Assembly (NCBI RefSeq): GCF_024198175.1
Contig: NZ_JAJVKV010000006.1
Coordinates: forward strand, 186,001-250,000
Direction of reading: 5' to 3'
Length of the DNA stretch: 64,000 bases
From: Pyxidicoccus xibeiensis
GTDB lineage: Bacteria; Myxococcota; Myxococcia; Myxococcales; Myxococcaceae
Every line of letters begins with the position of its first letter. Position 1 is the stretch's first letter. Of the stretch, positions 45,829-53,942 are shown piece after piece. The translations under genes were made by a program, and so were the position numbers. Under the pieces are notes generated by a model that worked only from the letters and a program-made list of their open reading frames with translations, was not told where the DNA came from and made no database searches.

Positions 45829-48435
45829 TCACGCCGCGGCGGCGGTGGGCCCCGCGTCCTCCAGCCCGTGCACGCCGTCCCACTCGGCGGGCGGCGGCTG
45901 GACGATGAAGCGGGCGCAGCGGGCCACGTACACGGCGGCGACGGTGTCCTGGAAGTCCATGGAGGCGCGCTCGAAGAGGGCGTGGGCCTCCGCGAAGCGC
46001 CGCTGGTGGTACGCGGTGAGGGCCTGCTCGTGGAGGGCGAGCTGCTCCTGCATGCGCGGGGTGAGCTCTCCGCGGCGCGCCACCAGCTCGTGGACGCGCA
46101 CCGGCTGCGCGCGGCCCTTGAAGCGCACGTGGTCCACCACGCGGAAGACGTAGCCGTCGCTCGCGAGCCGGGCCGTCTCGTCCCCCACCAGCACGTAGGT
46201 GCCGTACACCTTGTTGACGGACTCGAGCCGCGCGGCGAGCCCCACCGCGTCACCCAGCACGGTGTAGTTGGACTTCAGCTCGCTGCCCATGTCGCCCACC
46301 ACCACCTCGCCGGTGTCGATGCCGGCGCGGAAGCCCAGGCGGCGGCCGTACTTCTTCTCCCAGGCGTCCTGCTTGTCGGCGAGCACCGCGCGCAGCTTCA
46401 GCGCGGCCTCGCAGGCCAGGTGCGCGTGCCGGTCCGTGCGCACCGGCGCGCCCCAGAAGGCCATGACGGAGTCGCCGATGTACTTGTCCACCTGCCCCGC
46501 CGTGGAGCGCACCACGGCGGCCATCTCAGTGAGGTACTCGTTGAAGAGGCCCACCAGCTGCTCGGGGGACATGCCTTCCGACAGGCGGGTGAAGCCCTCG
46601 ATGTCGCAGAGGTACACGGACATCTTCCGGCGCTCGGGCCGCATCAGGCTCAAGTCCCGGGCCACCAGCCGCGCCACCTCCGGGCTGACGTAGCGGCCGA
46701 GCGCGTTGTGGACGAAGTCGCGAATCTGCCGCTCGGTGCTGAAGGCGTAGAGGATGGTGACGACGAAGGCGCCCACCATGGCCATCAGCGGGCCGGCCAT
46801 GGCAATCCACAGCCGCTGCTCGACGAAGACGTAGGCGGCGGCCGCCGCGTAGCCCGCGCCCGCGGCGACGAGCATGCCCACGTAGAGGACGGCGCCGCGC
46901 ACCGAGCGCAGGAGGAAGCTGAGCGACAGCGCGAGGAAGGCCCCGGAGAAGGCCAGGCCCACGGTGAGCACCAGGTCCAGGTCCGGCGTGGCGCGGGTGA
47001 TGCCGTCCGAGCGGAGGATGTTGGCCAGGGCCTGCCCCAGAATCGCGCCCCCCGGCGTCTCGGGGCCGATGGGCGTCGGGCGCAGGTGGCCGGCCTCGCC
47101 CGCGGTGAGCGTGAGGACGACGGAGCGGCCTTCCAGGTCGTTGTCGAAGCGCGCGGGGCGCTCGTCCGCCACGTCGAAGACGTTGAGGAGCACGTTCCAC
47201 GCGCGGATGGAGCGGGCCAGCGAGCCGCGCGAGCCCCGGCCCGCCGTGGGCGCGTCCCAGCGCAGCAGGCTGAAGCCCGACGCGTCCATGGGCACCGAGT
47301 GCGCGTCGCCGATGTACAGGCGGCCGTCCGCGTAGCGCAGCTTGCGCGTCTCGGCCAGGCGCATGGCGGCGGCGAGCGGCAGCGAGGGCAGGATGTGGCG
47401 CTGGCCGCGCACGTTGAAGGACACGAGGTGCGGAATGGCGCGCACCACGCCGTCCGGGTCCGCCGGGAGCGTGACGGCGCCGTAGCCGGTGCCGCCGCCC
47501 AGCAGCGGCGCCACGGGGTGCTGGAGGTGACGCACCTCCACCAGCTTCGAGGCGTCCAGCCCCTCCACCTGCACCTCCGCCAGCGAGACGAAGAGGTCCG
47601 TGGGGCCCACGCGGTGGGTGTCGTCCACGGCGCGGCGCTCCTCGATGGCCGCGGAGCCCACGCCGAGCCGGGCGCCCAGCGCCCGCCCGTCTGCTTCATC
47701 GGTGGCGCCGCCCCAGACCTCCACCTGGTTGCCGGCGGGGATGATGAACGCGGGCCGCTGCACGGCGAGCACCGCCTGCGCGCGGGTGAACGCCTCGGCG
47801 GGCGTGGCGTAGGCGCCCAGCTTCACGCGATAGGGCCACAGGCGGCTGGCGGGGGGCAGCACGCGCGGGCCCTGGGACTCCCAGGAGAAGGCGAGCAGCG
47901 CGCGGCCGGGCTCGCGCTCCAGCAGCGCGCGGAAGGCGGCGTCGTCGCCGGTGGGGCCCTGGGGCGACAGCTTCGGGTCGACGCAGGCGCTGGGGCTCAG
48001 CTCGGGAAAGGGCAGGTCCACGAGCACCAGCAGGGCGCCCTCCTCCACCAGCCGGTGCACCATGCCGCCCACCAGCTGGCGCGGCCACGGCTGCATGGCG
48101 ACGCCGGGCCGGTCGTCCTGGCGGGCCTCGGCGAGCGTCTCGTCGTCGATGGCGACCACCACCGCCTCGTCGGGCCGCTCGGAGCGCTCGCCCAGCTCGC
48201 GCACGCGCCAGTCGTAGGTGGCGCGCTCGTAGCCCTCCAGCCAGGCCTGCGCGGTGTCGAGCGCGCCCAGGGGCACCCAGGTGGGCGAGTCCTCGCGACG
48301 CGGCTCCGCCAGGCCGGGCGCGCGCAGATAGACCAGCAACCCCAGCACGCAGCCGAAGAGGATGGCCATCAACAGCGAGACGCCGAGCCGCTTGAGGAAG
48401 CGCCGGCCTGCGGTGTGTGCGCGGTGACCTTGCAC
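45829..48435 (-). CDS. CHASE2-domain adenylate cyclase
   Basis: I chose GTG 48435 (868 residues); GTG 48486 is also possible. A first helix (about 15-37) is followed by a CHASE2 extracytoplasmic sensor (about 40-490) with ATYDWRVRELG, VAIDDETL and DPDGVVRAIPHL. Three hydrophobic helices (about 495-580) precede the class III cyclase domain (about 625-790): SVYLCDIEGFTRL, VDKYIGDSVMAFWGAP, AGIDTGEVVVGDMG and YTVLGDAVGLAARLE. Metal Asp, Lys and Thr are present, but the transition-state Asn (usual GD-x-VN-x-A-x-R) is Gly. A helical TPR-like tail ends the protein. Confidence 0.88.
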   Translation of the reverse strand: MQGHRAHTAGRRFLKRLGVSLLMAILFGCVLGLLVYLRAPGLAEPRREDSPTWVPLGALDTAQAWLEGYERATYDWRVRELGERSERPDEAVVVAIDDETLAEARQDDRPGVAMQPWPRQLVGGMVHRLVEEGALLVLVDLPFPELSPSACVDPKLSPQGPTGDDAAFRALLEREPGRALLAFSWESQGPRVLPPASRLWPYRVKLGAYATPAEAFTRAQAVLAVQRPAFIIPAGNQVEVWGGATDEADGRALGARLGVGSAAIEERRAVDDTHRVGPTDLFVSLAEVQVEGLDASKLVEVRHLQHPVAPLLGGGTGYGAVTLPADPDGVVRAIPHLVSFNVRGQRHILPSLPLAAAMRLAETRKLRYADGRLYIGDAHSVPMDASGFSLLRWDAPTAGRGSRGSLARSIRAWNVLLNVFDVADERPARFDNDLEGRSVVLTLTAGEAGHLRPTPIGPETPGGAILGQALANILRSDGITRATPDLDLVLTVGLAFSGAFLALSLSFLLRSVRGAVLYVGMLVAAGAGYAAAAAYVFVEQRLWIAMAGPLMAMVGAFVVTILYAFSTERQIRDFVHNALGRYVSPEVARLVARDLSLMRPERRKMSVYLCDIEGFTRLSEGMSPEQLVGLFNEYLTEMAAVVRSTAGQVDKYIGDSVMAFWGAPVRTDRHAHLACEAALKLRAVLADKQDAWEKKYGRRLGFRAGIDTGEVVVGDMGSELKSNYTVLGDAVGLAARLESVNKVYGTYVLVGDETARLASDGYVFRVVDHVRFKGRAQPVRVHELVARRGELTPRMQEQLALHEQALTAYHQRRFAEAHALFERASMDFQDTVAAVYVARCARFIVQPPPAEWDGVHGLEDAGPTAAAA

Positions 48436-48474
48436 GGGAGCCCGGAGGATACCCCGACTCGGGGCCTGGCGCGG

Positions 48475-48502
48475 GTGTCGTTCCACGCGCGCCTGCTATG
48501 CT
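48475..48502 (+). promoter_or_regulatory. Candidate promoter of the lipoprotein gene
   Basis: GTGTCG (48475-48480) and TATGCT (48497-48502) with a 16-bp spacer lie 35 bp before the lipoprotein ATG, inside the 102-bp divergent spacer. The -35 is weak. Confidence 0.35.
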
Positions 48503-48537
48503 CGGGCGTCCCGCAGCACCTCTGGAAAAAAGTGCCG

Positions 48538-49401
48538 ATGAAACGCCTCCTGCTCTCCGCCGCTCTTGCCGCCTCCTCCCTCGCTCCCCTGGCCTGCGAC
48601 CTGGAGAAGACGGGCAACCAGCTCGCCGCCGACCACGTCATGGTGGGCACCCTGCTCGCCACCCCCCAGGTGGACGTGTCCGCCTCCGCGATGGCCGGCT
48701 ACGACGCCGGGACGTTCGGCCCGGACGGCGGTGACGTCCTCTCGCTGCCGGCGCAGACGGGGGCCGTCGTGTTCTTCGGCACGCGCAACGGAGAGAACTC
48801 CCAGCCCTCGGGCGTGGGGGGCGCGGAGGTGACGCTCCAGCCGGTGAGCGGCCAGGCCACCTCGCTCTCCGAGGACGGCTCGGGCAGCTACAGCCGCACC
48901 AGCGTGGGCGAGGCCGAGCTGAAGTACCAGTCCGGCGCCACGTACCAGTTCATCGCCTCGCGCGGCGGCACGCGCTACGTGGGCCAGGTGGACAACGCGC
49001 CGGTGCAGGAGAAGATCACCGCCTTCCACCCGCCGGAGGGCTTCCTGACCGTCGACGCGCGCACGGCGCTCGCGTTCGACCGGGTGGCGGTGCCGGACAA
49101 CCAGGACCGCACGCTGGGCTTCGTCACCGTGGTGCCGCTGAGCGCCAGCGGCGCGCAGGGCGAGCCGACGTACACCAACATGCCGCAGACGCCGCTGCAG
49201 TTCCTCCAGCTGGTGGGCCTGCCGGGCCCCTACCGCGAGGCCCGCGTGACGGTGCCGGGCACGGCGTTCCCCCAGGGGAACCAGACGTACCTCGTCATCT
49301 TCCAGGCCGTGCGCATGGGCGGGGCGGAGTCCGACAACCTCTTCCTCGGCAGCGCCCTGCTGGCGGGCACCGCGGACGTGGGCGTGGTGCGCACGCGCTG
49401 A
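48538..49401 (+). CDS. Lipoprotein of unknown function
   Basis: The 287-residue protein starts MKRLLLSAALAASSLAPLAC, a lipoprotein signal with the lipobox APLA-C, so Cys20 would be acylated. The remainder is Gly/Val/Thr-rich and looks beta-structured (GGAEVTLQPVSGQATSL, GEAELKYQSGATYQF). A carbohydrate- or carboxypeptidase-regulatory-like beta sandwich is possible. No named family is recognised. Confidence 0.8.
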   Translation: MKRLLLSAALAASSLAPLACDLEKTGNQLAADHVMVGTLLATPQVDVSASAMAGYDAGTFGPDGGDVLSLPAQTGAVVFFGTRNGENSQPSGVGGAEVTLQPVSGQATSLSEDGSGSYSRTSVGEAELKYQSGATYQFIASRGGTRYVGQVDNAPVQEKITAFHPPEGFLTVDARTALAFDRVAVPDNQDRTLGFVTVVPLSASGAQGEPTYTNMPQTPLQFLQLVGLPGPYREARVTVPGTAFPQGNQTYLVIFQAVRMGGAESDNLFLGSALLAGTADVGVVRTR

Positions 49402-49412
49402 GCCGAAGCCCG

Positions 49413-49436
49413 GGAGGCGGGCCTCAGCCCGCCTCC
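49413..49436. terminator. Shared hairpin between convergent genes
   Basis: GGAGGCGGGC-CTCA-GCCCGCCTCC is a perfect 10-bp stem with a 4-nt loop. It begins 12 bp after the lipoprotein stop and includes the last codons of the convergent gene (stop at 49424). There is no T-run, so termination strength is uncertain. Confidence 0.5.
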
Positions 49437-50362
49437 AGCTCCAGGTCGATGCGCCCCTCCAGCTTGAGGCGCAGCAGGTGGCCCGCGAAGCGCTCCGACT
49501 CCTCGCGGGTGAGGACGTTGCGGAACGCGGCGCCGTCGGCCACCTCCACCTCCAGCACGGCGCCTCTCTGCAACAGCCGGAAGAAGTCCTCGCCGCCCGC
49601 CGCGCGCGGGACGAACACGGGCAAGAAGCCCTTGAGCGGCACCACCTCCCCTGCCCCGCGCACCCGCGCCTCCAGCCCCGCCGCGTCCGGACGCACGTCC
49701 GCCGGGGCCACGCCCTCGTCCGCGTAGAGCGGCGCGGGCGGCAGGGCCACGTCCTCCGTGGAGTCATCCAGCAGGAAGCCGTGCCGCGACGGAATGCGCC
49801 CGCTGAGCAGGAAGCACAGCAGCACCGGCGCGTCCCCGGACAGGCGCTCCACGTGGAGGATGGAGCGCTCCGCCCCCACTCGGCGCAGCAGCAGCGTCAG
49901 GCGCGGACGGCTCGCGGCCAGGTGCCGCCGCACGCGGTCCTTCAGCGTCGCCCGCAGCTCCGCGAAGGCCTCGGCGTAGCGGGCTTCTGACTCCGCCTCC
50001 CGCTGCGCCAGGGCCTCGCGGGCCGTGGCCAGCTTCGCCTCGGCGTCCCGCACGAAGTCCGTCGCTGACGCCGCCGTCGGCACCAGGCCCGGCGCCGGAG
50101 GCTCCGTGGCGGAAGGCGGCACCAGCCCCGCGGCGCGCACCGCACCCAGGAGGAACGAGCCCTGCTGACTCAACCGCTCGCGCTCCTCGCGCAGGCGGGC
50201 CCGGGAGGCCGCGTGGTCCACCTTCAGCTCCAGCCAGGCCTCGTAGCCGGCCTCGAGCGTCTCCAGCGCGCGCAGCCGCGCCAGGGCCGCCTCCGGACCG
50301 GCCGCCGACGCGGACTCCGCTCCCGGCAGCCGCGACATCCCGCCCTGCTTCTTCTCACTCAC
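49424..50362 (-). CDS. Hypothetical coiled-coil protein
   Basis: The protein has 312 residues from GTG 50362 (VSEKKQGGMSRLPG); an ATG eight codons in is an alternative. Residues 25-90 and 110-170 are strongly charged helices (RLREERERLSQQ, AKLATAREALAQREAESEAR), probably coiled coil. The second half is a mixed beta/alpha domain (SILHVERLSGDAPVLLCFLL, then FLPVFVPRAAGGEDFFRLLQ). I do not recognise a family. No signal peptide is present. Confidence 0.65.
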   Translation of the reverse strand: MSEKKQGGMSRLPGAESASAAGPEAALARLRALETLEAGYEAWLELKVDHAASRARLREERERLSQQGSFLLGAVRAAGLVPPSATEPPAPGLVPTAASATDFVRDAEAKLATAREALAQREAESEARYAEAFAELRATLKDRVRRHLAASRPRLTLLLRRVGAERSILHVERLSGDAPVLLCFLLSGRIPSRHGFLLDDSTEDVALPPAPLYADEGVAPADVRPDAAGLEARVRGAGEVVPLKGFLPVFVPRAAGGEDFFRLLQRGAVLEVEVADGAAFRNVLTREESERFAGHLLRLKLEGRIDLELEAG

Positions 50363-50462
50363 GCCGCCGACTCTAACCGGCTCGCAACAGGAAGGCCTCC
50401 ACCCGCTGCCGTCTTCCGGCACGAATGGAGGCCTCCAGGTGACGCAGCGCTGCCGCCGCGAC

Positions 50463-50756
50463 TCAGACGTTGCGCGGCGTCGACGACGTGCCCTGCTGGG
50501 CGTTGTCGCCCGAGCGGTTCACCGCGTTGTTGATGAGCTCCTGGCCGCTCGCCAGCCGCTGCTTCAGGTCGTCACGAAGCTGGTTGCCCGGCTTCGGCGC
50601 GAGCAGCAGGCCCAGGCCCGCGCCCACCAGGATGCCCGCCGCGAAGGCGCCCAGCACCGGCAGGAGCGTGTCCGTCGTGTCGCGACGGGTCTCCAGGCCG
50701 ATGAGGTTCAGCAGGTCATCCTTGTCCATCTTCTTGAGGCTGTTGAGATTCACCAT
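50463..50756 (-). CDS. YtxH-like small membrane protein
   Basis: The 97-residue protein starts MVNLNSLKKMDKDDLLNLIG. A single hydrophobic Gly-rich helix (LLPVLGAFAAGILVGAGLGLLLAPKPG) followed by an amphipathic helix (LRDDLKQRLASGQELIN) is the layout of YtxH general-stress proteins. It is the last of a leftward group of five small envelope proteins. Confidence 0.75.
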   Translation of the reverse strand: MVNLNSLKKMDKDDLLNLIGLETRRDTTDTLLPVLGAFAAGILVGAGLGLLLAPKPGNQLRDDLKQRLASGQELINNAVNRSGDNAQQGTSSTPRNV

Positions 50757-50802
50757 GCTCGACTCCAGGGGTACGGTACGACGTGAGGGAAAGACGCCCA
50801 GC

Positions 50803-51261
50803 CTAGTAGCTGGGAGGGCGCGGGGTACCGGCGGACGTGGCATTCACCGAGGCGGAACCCTGCGCCTCGCCGGAGCCACCCCCGGAGCCCGCCATGGAGC
50901 GGCCGGTCTGGTAGCCCTGGAAGGCCGACTCCGCCATGCCCAGCAGCTCGTCCTTGACGAGGGGCAGCGCGGCCAGGCGCACGCCCAGCCGGAGGATGCG
51001 CGCCGTCAGCGGCGTGAAGAGGCCACCGCCCAGCACGTAGCCCACGCCCAGCGCGGCCACCATCATCCCGTACGGGTTGCGCTCCACGCGCCCCCGCAGG
51101 TCCAGCGTCTGCCCCAGGTCCGTCACCGCCGCGCTCGCGTCGGTCCAGAGCTGCTGCGCTTCCGAGCCAATCTGGTCCACCCGCTGTCCGAAGCCCGCGT
51201 TGGAGCCACTTTCCTGCGACTGGGGCGTGCCGTTGCCCGTTGCACCTGGATAGGTCGTCAT
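50803..51261 (-). CDS. Hypothetical membrane protein of the envelope-stress group
   Basis: The 152-residue protein starts MTTYPGATGNGTPQSQESGS. A polar N-terminus and a helix (VDQIGSEAQQLWTDASAAV) precede a Gly-rich hydrophobic hairpin (GMMVAALGVGYVLGGGLFTP) and a Ser/Gly-rich tail. The architecture resembles DUF883/ElaB-like inner-membrane proteins without a firm family match. Confidence 0.65.
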   Translation of the reverse strand: MTTYPGATGNGTPQSQESGSNAGFGQRVDQIGSEAQQLWTDASAAVTDLGQTLDLRGRVERNPYGMMVAALGVGYVLGGGLFTPLTARILRLGVRLAALPLVKDELLGMAESAFQGYQTGRSMAGSGGGSGEAQGSASVNATSAGTPRPPSY

Positions 51262-51299
51262 GAATGCCCTCTCTCGTGTTCTTCCCAGCGGGGGGACGG

Positions 51300-51500
51300 T
51301 CAGCGGCGCGAAGCGATGCGGCCGACGAGGAAACCAACGGCAATCGCCCCCAGCAGGCACGTGCCCGGGTTGGCGCGGATGAAGGTCACCACCCGGGTGT
51401 TCAGGTCCACCAGGTTCTGGCGGGCCTCGTCGATCTGCGGCACCACGCGGTCCTGGAGCTGCCGGGCCCTATCGGCCATCTGCTGTGGGTTCATCTCCAT
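51300..51500 (-). CDS. DUF883/ElaB-like small membrane protein
   Basis: The start is ATG 51500 (MEMNPQQMADRARQLQDRVV), because GAGGAG lies nine bases before it; the ATG at 51509 directly abuts that Shine-Dalgarno. This gives 66 residues: an amphipathic helix, then R-x-NPG-TCLLGAIAVGFLVGRI at the membrane. The RANP-x-x-x-L-x-x-x-x-GFL-x-G pattern is typical of DUF883 (ElaB/YqjD), ribosome-associated inner-membrane proteins. Confidence 0.75.
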   Translation of the reverse strand: MEMNPQQMADRARQLQDRVVPQIDEARQNLVDLNTRVVTFIRANPGTCLLGAIAVGFLVGRIASRR

Positions 51501-51543
51501 CGAAGTCATCTCCTCTTTCAGGGGGTGGAACGGAAGAAAAGCG

Positions 51544-51765
51544 CTAGCGGCGCGAGCCCAGCCAGAAGCCCACGACGAAGGCGGCGCCGACGCACGCATG
51601 CGGATGGCGGCGCACCCACTGGCGCCAGTCGGCGGCCACCGCCACCTCCTCGCGCAGGGCACTGACGGACGTGGCCAGCTCCGCGCGCGTGCGCTCGATT
51701 TCCGCGCGCAGCGCGGCGGCGCTCCGGGGAGTGGCGGCCTTGGGAAGTCCATTGCTAGCGGCCAT
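51544..51765 (-). CDS. DUF3618-type small membrane protein
   Basis: The 73-residue protein contains an amphipathic helix LRAEIERTRAELATSVSALR, the signature of DUF3618, and ends in a hydrophobic anchor (VGAAFVVGFWLGSRR). It overlaps the upstream holin-like gene by 11 bp. Such pairs occur widely in proteobacteria beside DUF883 and holin-3_6 genes. Confidence 0.75.
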   Translation of the reverse strand: MAASNGLPKAATPRSAAALRAEIERTRAELATSVSALREEVAVAADWRQWVRRHPHACVGAAFVVGFWLGSRR

Positions 51766-52216
51766 TCGTCGACTCCTTCAAGAATTCACTGTTCGCGCCC
51801 CGGAGCGTATTCACGGGAACGCCCGGCGCGGAGTGGGTCAGCGCGGCCATGCTGCGCGTCAGCTCCTGCGAGCTGTCGTCCATCACCCGGCGCGCCTGCA
51901 GCCGCTTCACCGCCCAGAAGGCCCCACCCGCTCCGCCCGCGAGGTTGAGCAGCCCCACCCCGCCCAGCGCCCCGGCCCAGCCGAGCCACGGCGACAGCAG
52001 CGCGGCGATGGCGCCGCACACGAAGGCGTAGCCCACCAGGATGAAGGGCACGAAGGCGGCGATCATCGCCACGTCCAGGCCGGTGGCCTTCACGTCCTCG
52101 GCCAGCTCCATCCTCGCCAGTTGCAGATGCTGCGTCACCAGACGGCTGAAGCCATCCGCCATGCGCCCGACGAGCGCGGTGATGCCGCGCTCCGTCTGTT
52201 CACTCCCTGCTTGCAT
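51755..52216 (-). CDS. Phage_holin_3_6-family membrane protein
   Basis: The 153-residue protein starts MQAGSEQTERGITALVGRMA. An amphipathic N-terminal helix (LVTQHLQLARMELAEDVKAT) leads to two hydrophobic helices (AMIAAFVPFILVGYAFVCGA and the segment around GALGGVGLLNLAGGAGG). This is the Phage_holin_3_6 family, which despite its name is mainly chromosomal. It is the first gene of the envelope group. Confidence 0.8.
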   Translation of the reverse strand: MQAGSEQTERGITALVGRMADGFSRLVTQHLQLARMELAEDVKATGLDVAMIAAFVPFILVGYAFVCGAIAALLSPWLGWAGALGGVGLLNLAGGAGGAFWAVKRLQARRVMDDSSQELTRSMAALTHSAPGVPVNTLRGANSEFLKESTNGR

Positions 52217-52258
52217 GCGCTTCTCCGGCCGACGCCCCGCGCTCCACGGGTGGGGGCC

Positions 52259-52287
52259 AACCTAGGCACACCACCTCCGCGCGACAA
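52259..52287 (-). promoter_or_regulatory. Promoter of the holin/DUF3618/DUF883/YtxH group
   Basis: On the minus strand TTGTCG (52287-52282), 17 bp and TAGGTT (52264-52259) precede a leader of about 35 nt and a GGAG Shine-Dalgarno. The -10 is identical to the one upstream of nuoA. Confidence 0.5.
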
Positions 52288-52358
52288 CCACGTCACGGCG
52301 GATCTGTCCGGCGTTCGCAAGCGTCGGCCACTGAACGCGCCCGCCGGTGTCCCGCACG

Positions 52359-53123
52359 CTAGCCGATGAGCTGCACCGGCGGAGAGAGGGGGGCCTCCAC
52401 GGCGATGGGCGCCTCGAAGCGGAACACCAGCGGCAGGTGGTCGGACGCCACCTTGCTCCGCTCGGTGCGGTGGGGGTGGATGGCGACAGGTCGTACCCCG
52501 GCATCCACGTAGATGCGGTCCAGCCGGAGCATGGGCATCCGCGTGGGGTAGGTGCGCGCCGGGGAGCGCAGCTCCAGGGCCACGTCGTGGATGGCCTGGC
52601 GCACCAGGGACGGCACCGGGCCGTTGCCCAGGTAGTTGAAGTCCCCGCACACCACCAGCGGGTCCTTGCGCGCGGCCTCGCGGAGGATGTCCGAGGAGAG
52701 CAGCAGCGCCTCCTGCCGGCGCCGCTCGCCCATGCGCAGCCCCAGGTGCAGGCTGAAGACGTGCAGCTGGCTGCCCCCGCCCAGGTCCAGGTCGCACCGC
52801 AGCGCTCCCCGGGGCTCGCGGCGGCCCACGCTCAGGTCATAGTTCTTCGACTTGAGGATGGGCAGCCGCGACAGGATGGCGTTGCCGTAGCGCCGGCCAT
52901 TGCGGACCACGTTGGGGCCGAAGGCCATGTGCAGCCCCAGCATGTCCGCCAGGTGCTCGGGCTGGTCCTCGCGGGGCGTCACCGCGCGGAAGTCCCCCAC
53001 CTCCTGGAGCGCGATGATGTCTGCGCCCACTTCCTGGAGGACCTCTCCCACGCGGCCCAGGTCGAACCGGCCGTCCGTGCCGATGCCGCTGTGGATGTTG
53101 TACGAGACGAGGGTCAGCTCCAC
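52359..53123 (-). CDS. Endonuclease/exonuclease/phosphatase-family protein
   Basis: The 254-residue protein starts at GTG. All EEP signatures are seen: LVSYNIHSGIG, IIALQEVGD, the His-containing FSLHLGLRM, VVCGDFNYL and VASDHLPLVF. These proteins cleave phosphodiesters of nucleic acids or lipids; the substrate is not evident. No signal peptide is visible, so it is cytoplasmic. It starts 9 bp after the gene at 53133 ends, implying co-transcription. Confidence 0.87.
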   Translation of the reverse strand: MELTLVSYNIHSGIGTDGRFDLGRVGEVLQEVGADIIALQEVGDFRAVTPREDQPEHLADMLGLHMAFGPNVVRNGRRYGNAILSRLPILKSKNYDLSVGRREPRGALRCDLDLGGGSQLHVFSLHLGLRMGERRRQEALLLSSDILREAARKDPLVVCGDFNYLGNGPVPSLVRQAIHDVALELRSPARTYPTRMPMLRLDRIYVDAGVRPVAIHPHRTERSKVASDHLPLVFRFEAPIAVEAPLSPPVQLIG

Positions 53124-53132
53124 GCGGCGGGC

Positions 53133-53663
53133 TCACCCGTTGACGAGATGGAAGCGCCGCGCGGCCAGCCGCACCACCTCCACCGGCAGCGAGGCCAGCC
53201 GGCTCACCGCCTTCGCGGCGTCGCCCAGCCCGCCCTGGATGGCCTGGAGCTGGCGCTGCGCCTCGTCCACCAGGTCCATCAGCCGCCCGCGAGGCGGCGG
53301 CTCCCGGGTGGGCGGCAGCGCGCCGATGGGCGCCGTGCCACCGATGACGGGCGTGGCCACCGGCTGGGCGGCGCGCTTGCTCTTCTTCGCCTTCGGCGCC
53401 TTGAACTCCGGGCCGTGGGAGAACTTGGCGTCAGGCTCGGGGCGGGCGAGCTCCTCCAGCTGTGCGGCCATCTGGTGGGCCGTGTAGAGCTCCTCCGTCT
53501 GGGCGAAGCGCTTGCCGTAGTGGATGCCGCCGTCGTTCTCCACCCCCTCCGGATGGGGCCGGGATTGCGCGACACGCTTCTTGTCCTGCCCACGCAGGCC
53601 GCGCTTCTCCTGGGGCAGCGTCTTCGGGACCTGGAAGTGGTCGAAGCTGTAGGAACGAGGCAT
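53133..53663 (-). CDS. Hypothetical protein with basic linker
   Basis: The 176-residue protein starts MPRSYSFDHFQVPKTLPQEK. A basic N-terminal third, a middle Lys/Pro-rich linker (EFKAPKAKKSKRAAQPVA) and a C-terminal amphipathic helix (LMDLVDEAQRQLQAIQGGL) are visible. No family is recognised. Confidence 0.65.
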   Translation of the reverse strand: MPRSYSFDHFQVPKTLPQEKRGLRGQDKKRVAQSRPHPEGVENDGGIHYGKRFAQTEELYTAHQMAAQLEELARPEPDAKFSHGPEFKAPKAKKSKRAAQPVATPVIGGTAPIGALPPTREPPPRGRLMDLVDEAQRQLQAIQGGLGDAAKAVSRLASLPVEVVRLAARRFHLVNG

Positions 53664-53942
53664 CCGCGAATCTCCAATCAATCGAGTCCGTCGAGAAGCT
53701 AGGAAGCGCCCTCGGTCCCGGGTACGCCTTGACGGCACATGCCCTTCTCGCCCGCTCGCCCTCCGAGCTTCCGGACACGAGCGCGGCGCTCCCTGCCGTC
53801 CAAGTACCGACAATGTCAGGCAGTCAGCGGTCTCCCGTGGAGCAGGCAGCGGGGCGTGGGGAGGCAGGCGGCAGGGCGGGCGCTGTCCAAACTCTTTCCA
53901 ACCGCGGGAAGAGGAGTCGCTTCCGTGGTGTAAGAACGGCCC

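Noticed and set aside
51755..52216. Prophage remnant because of a holin-family gene
   Set aside because: Phage_holin_3_6 proteins are mainly chromosomal, and no other phage gene is nearby.
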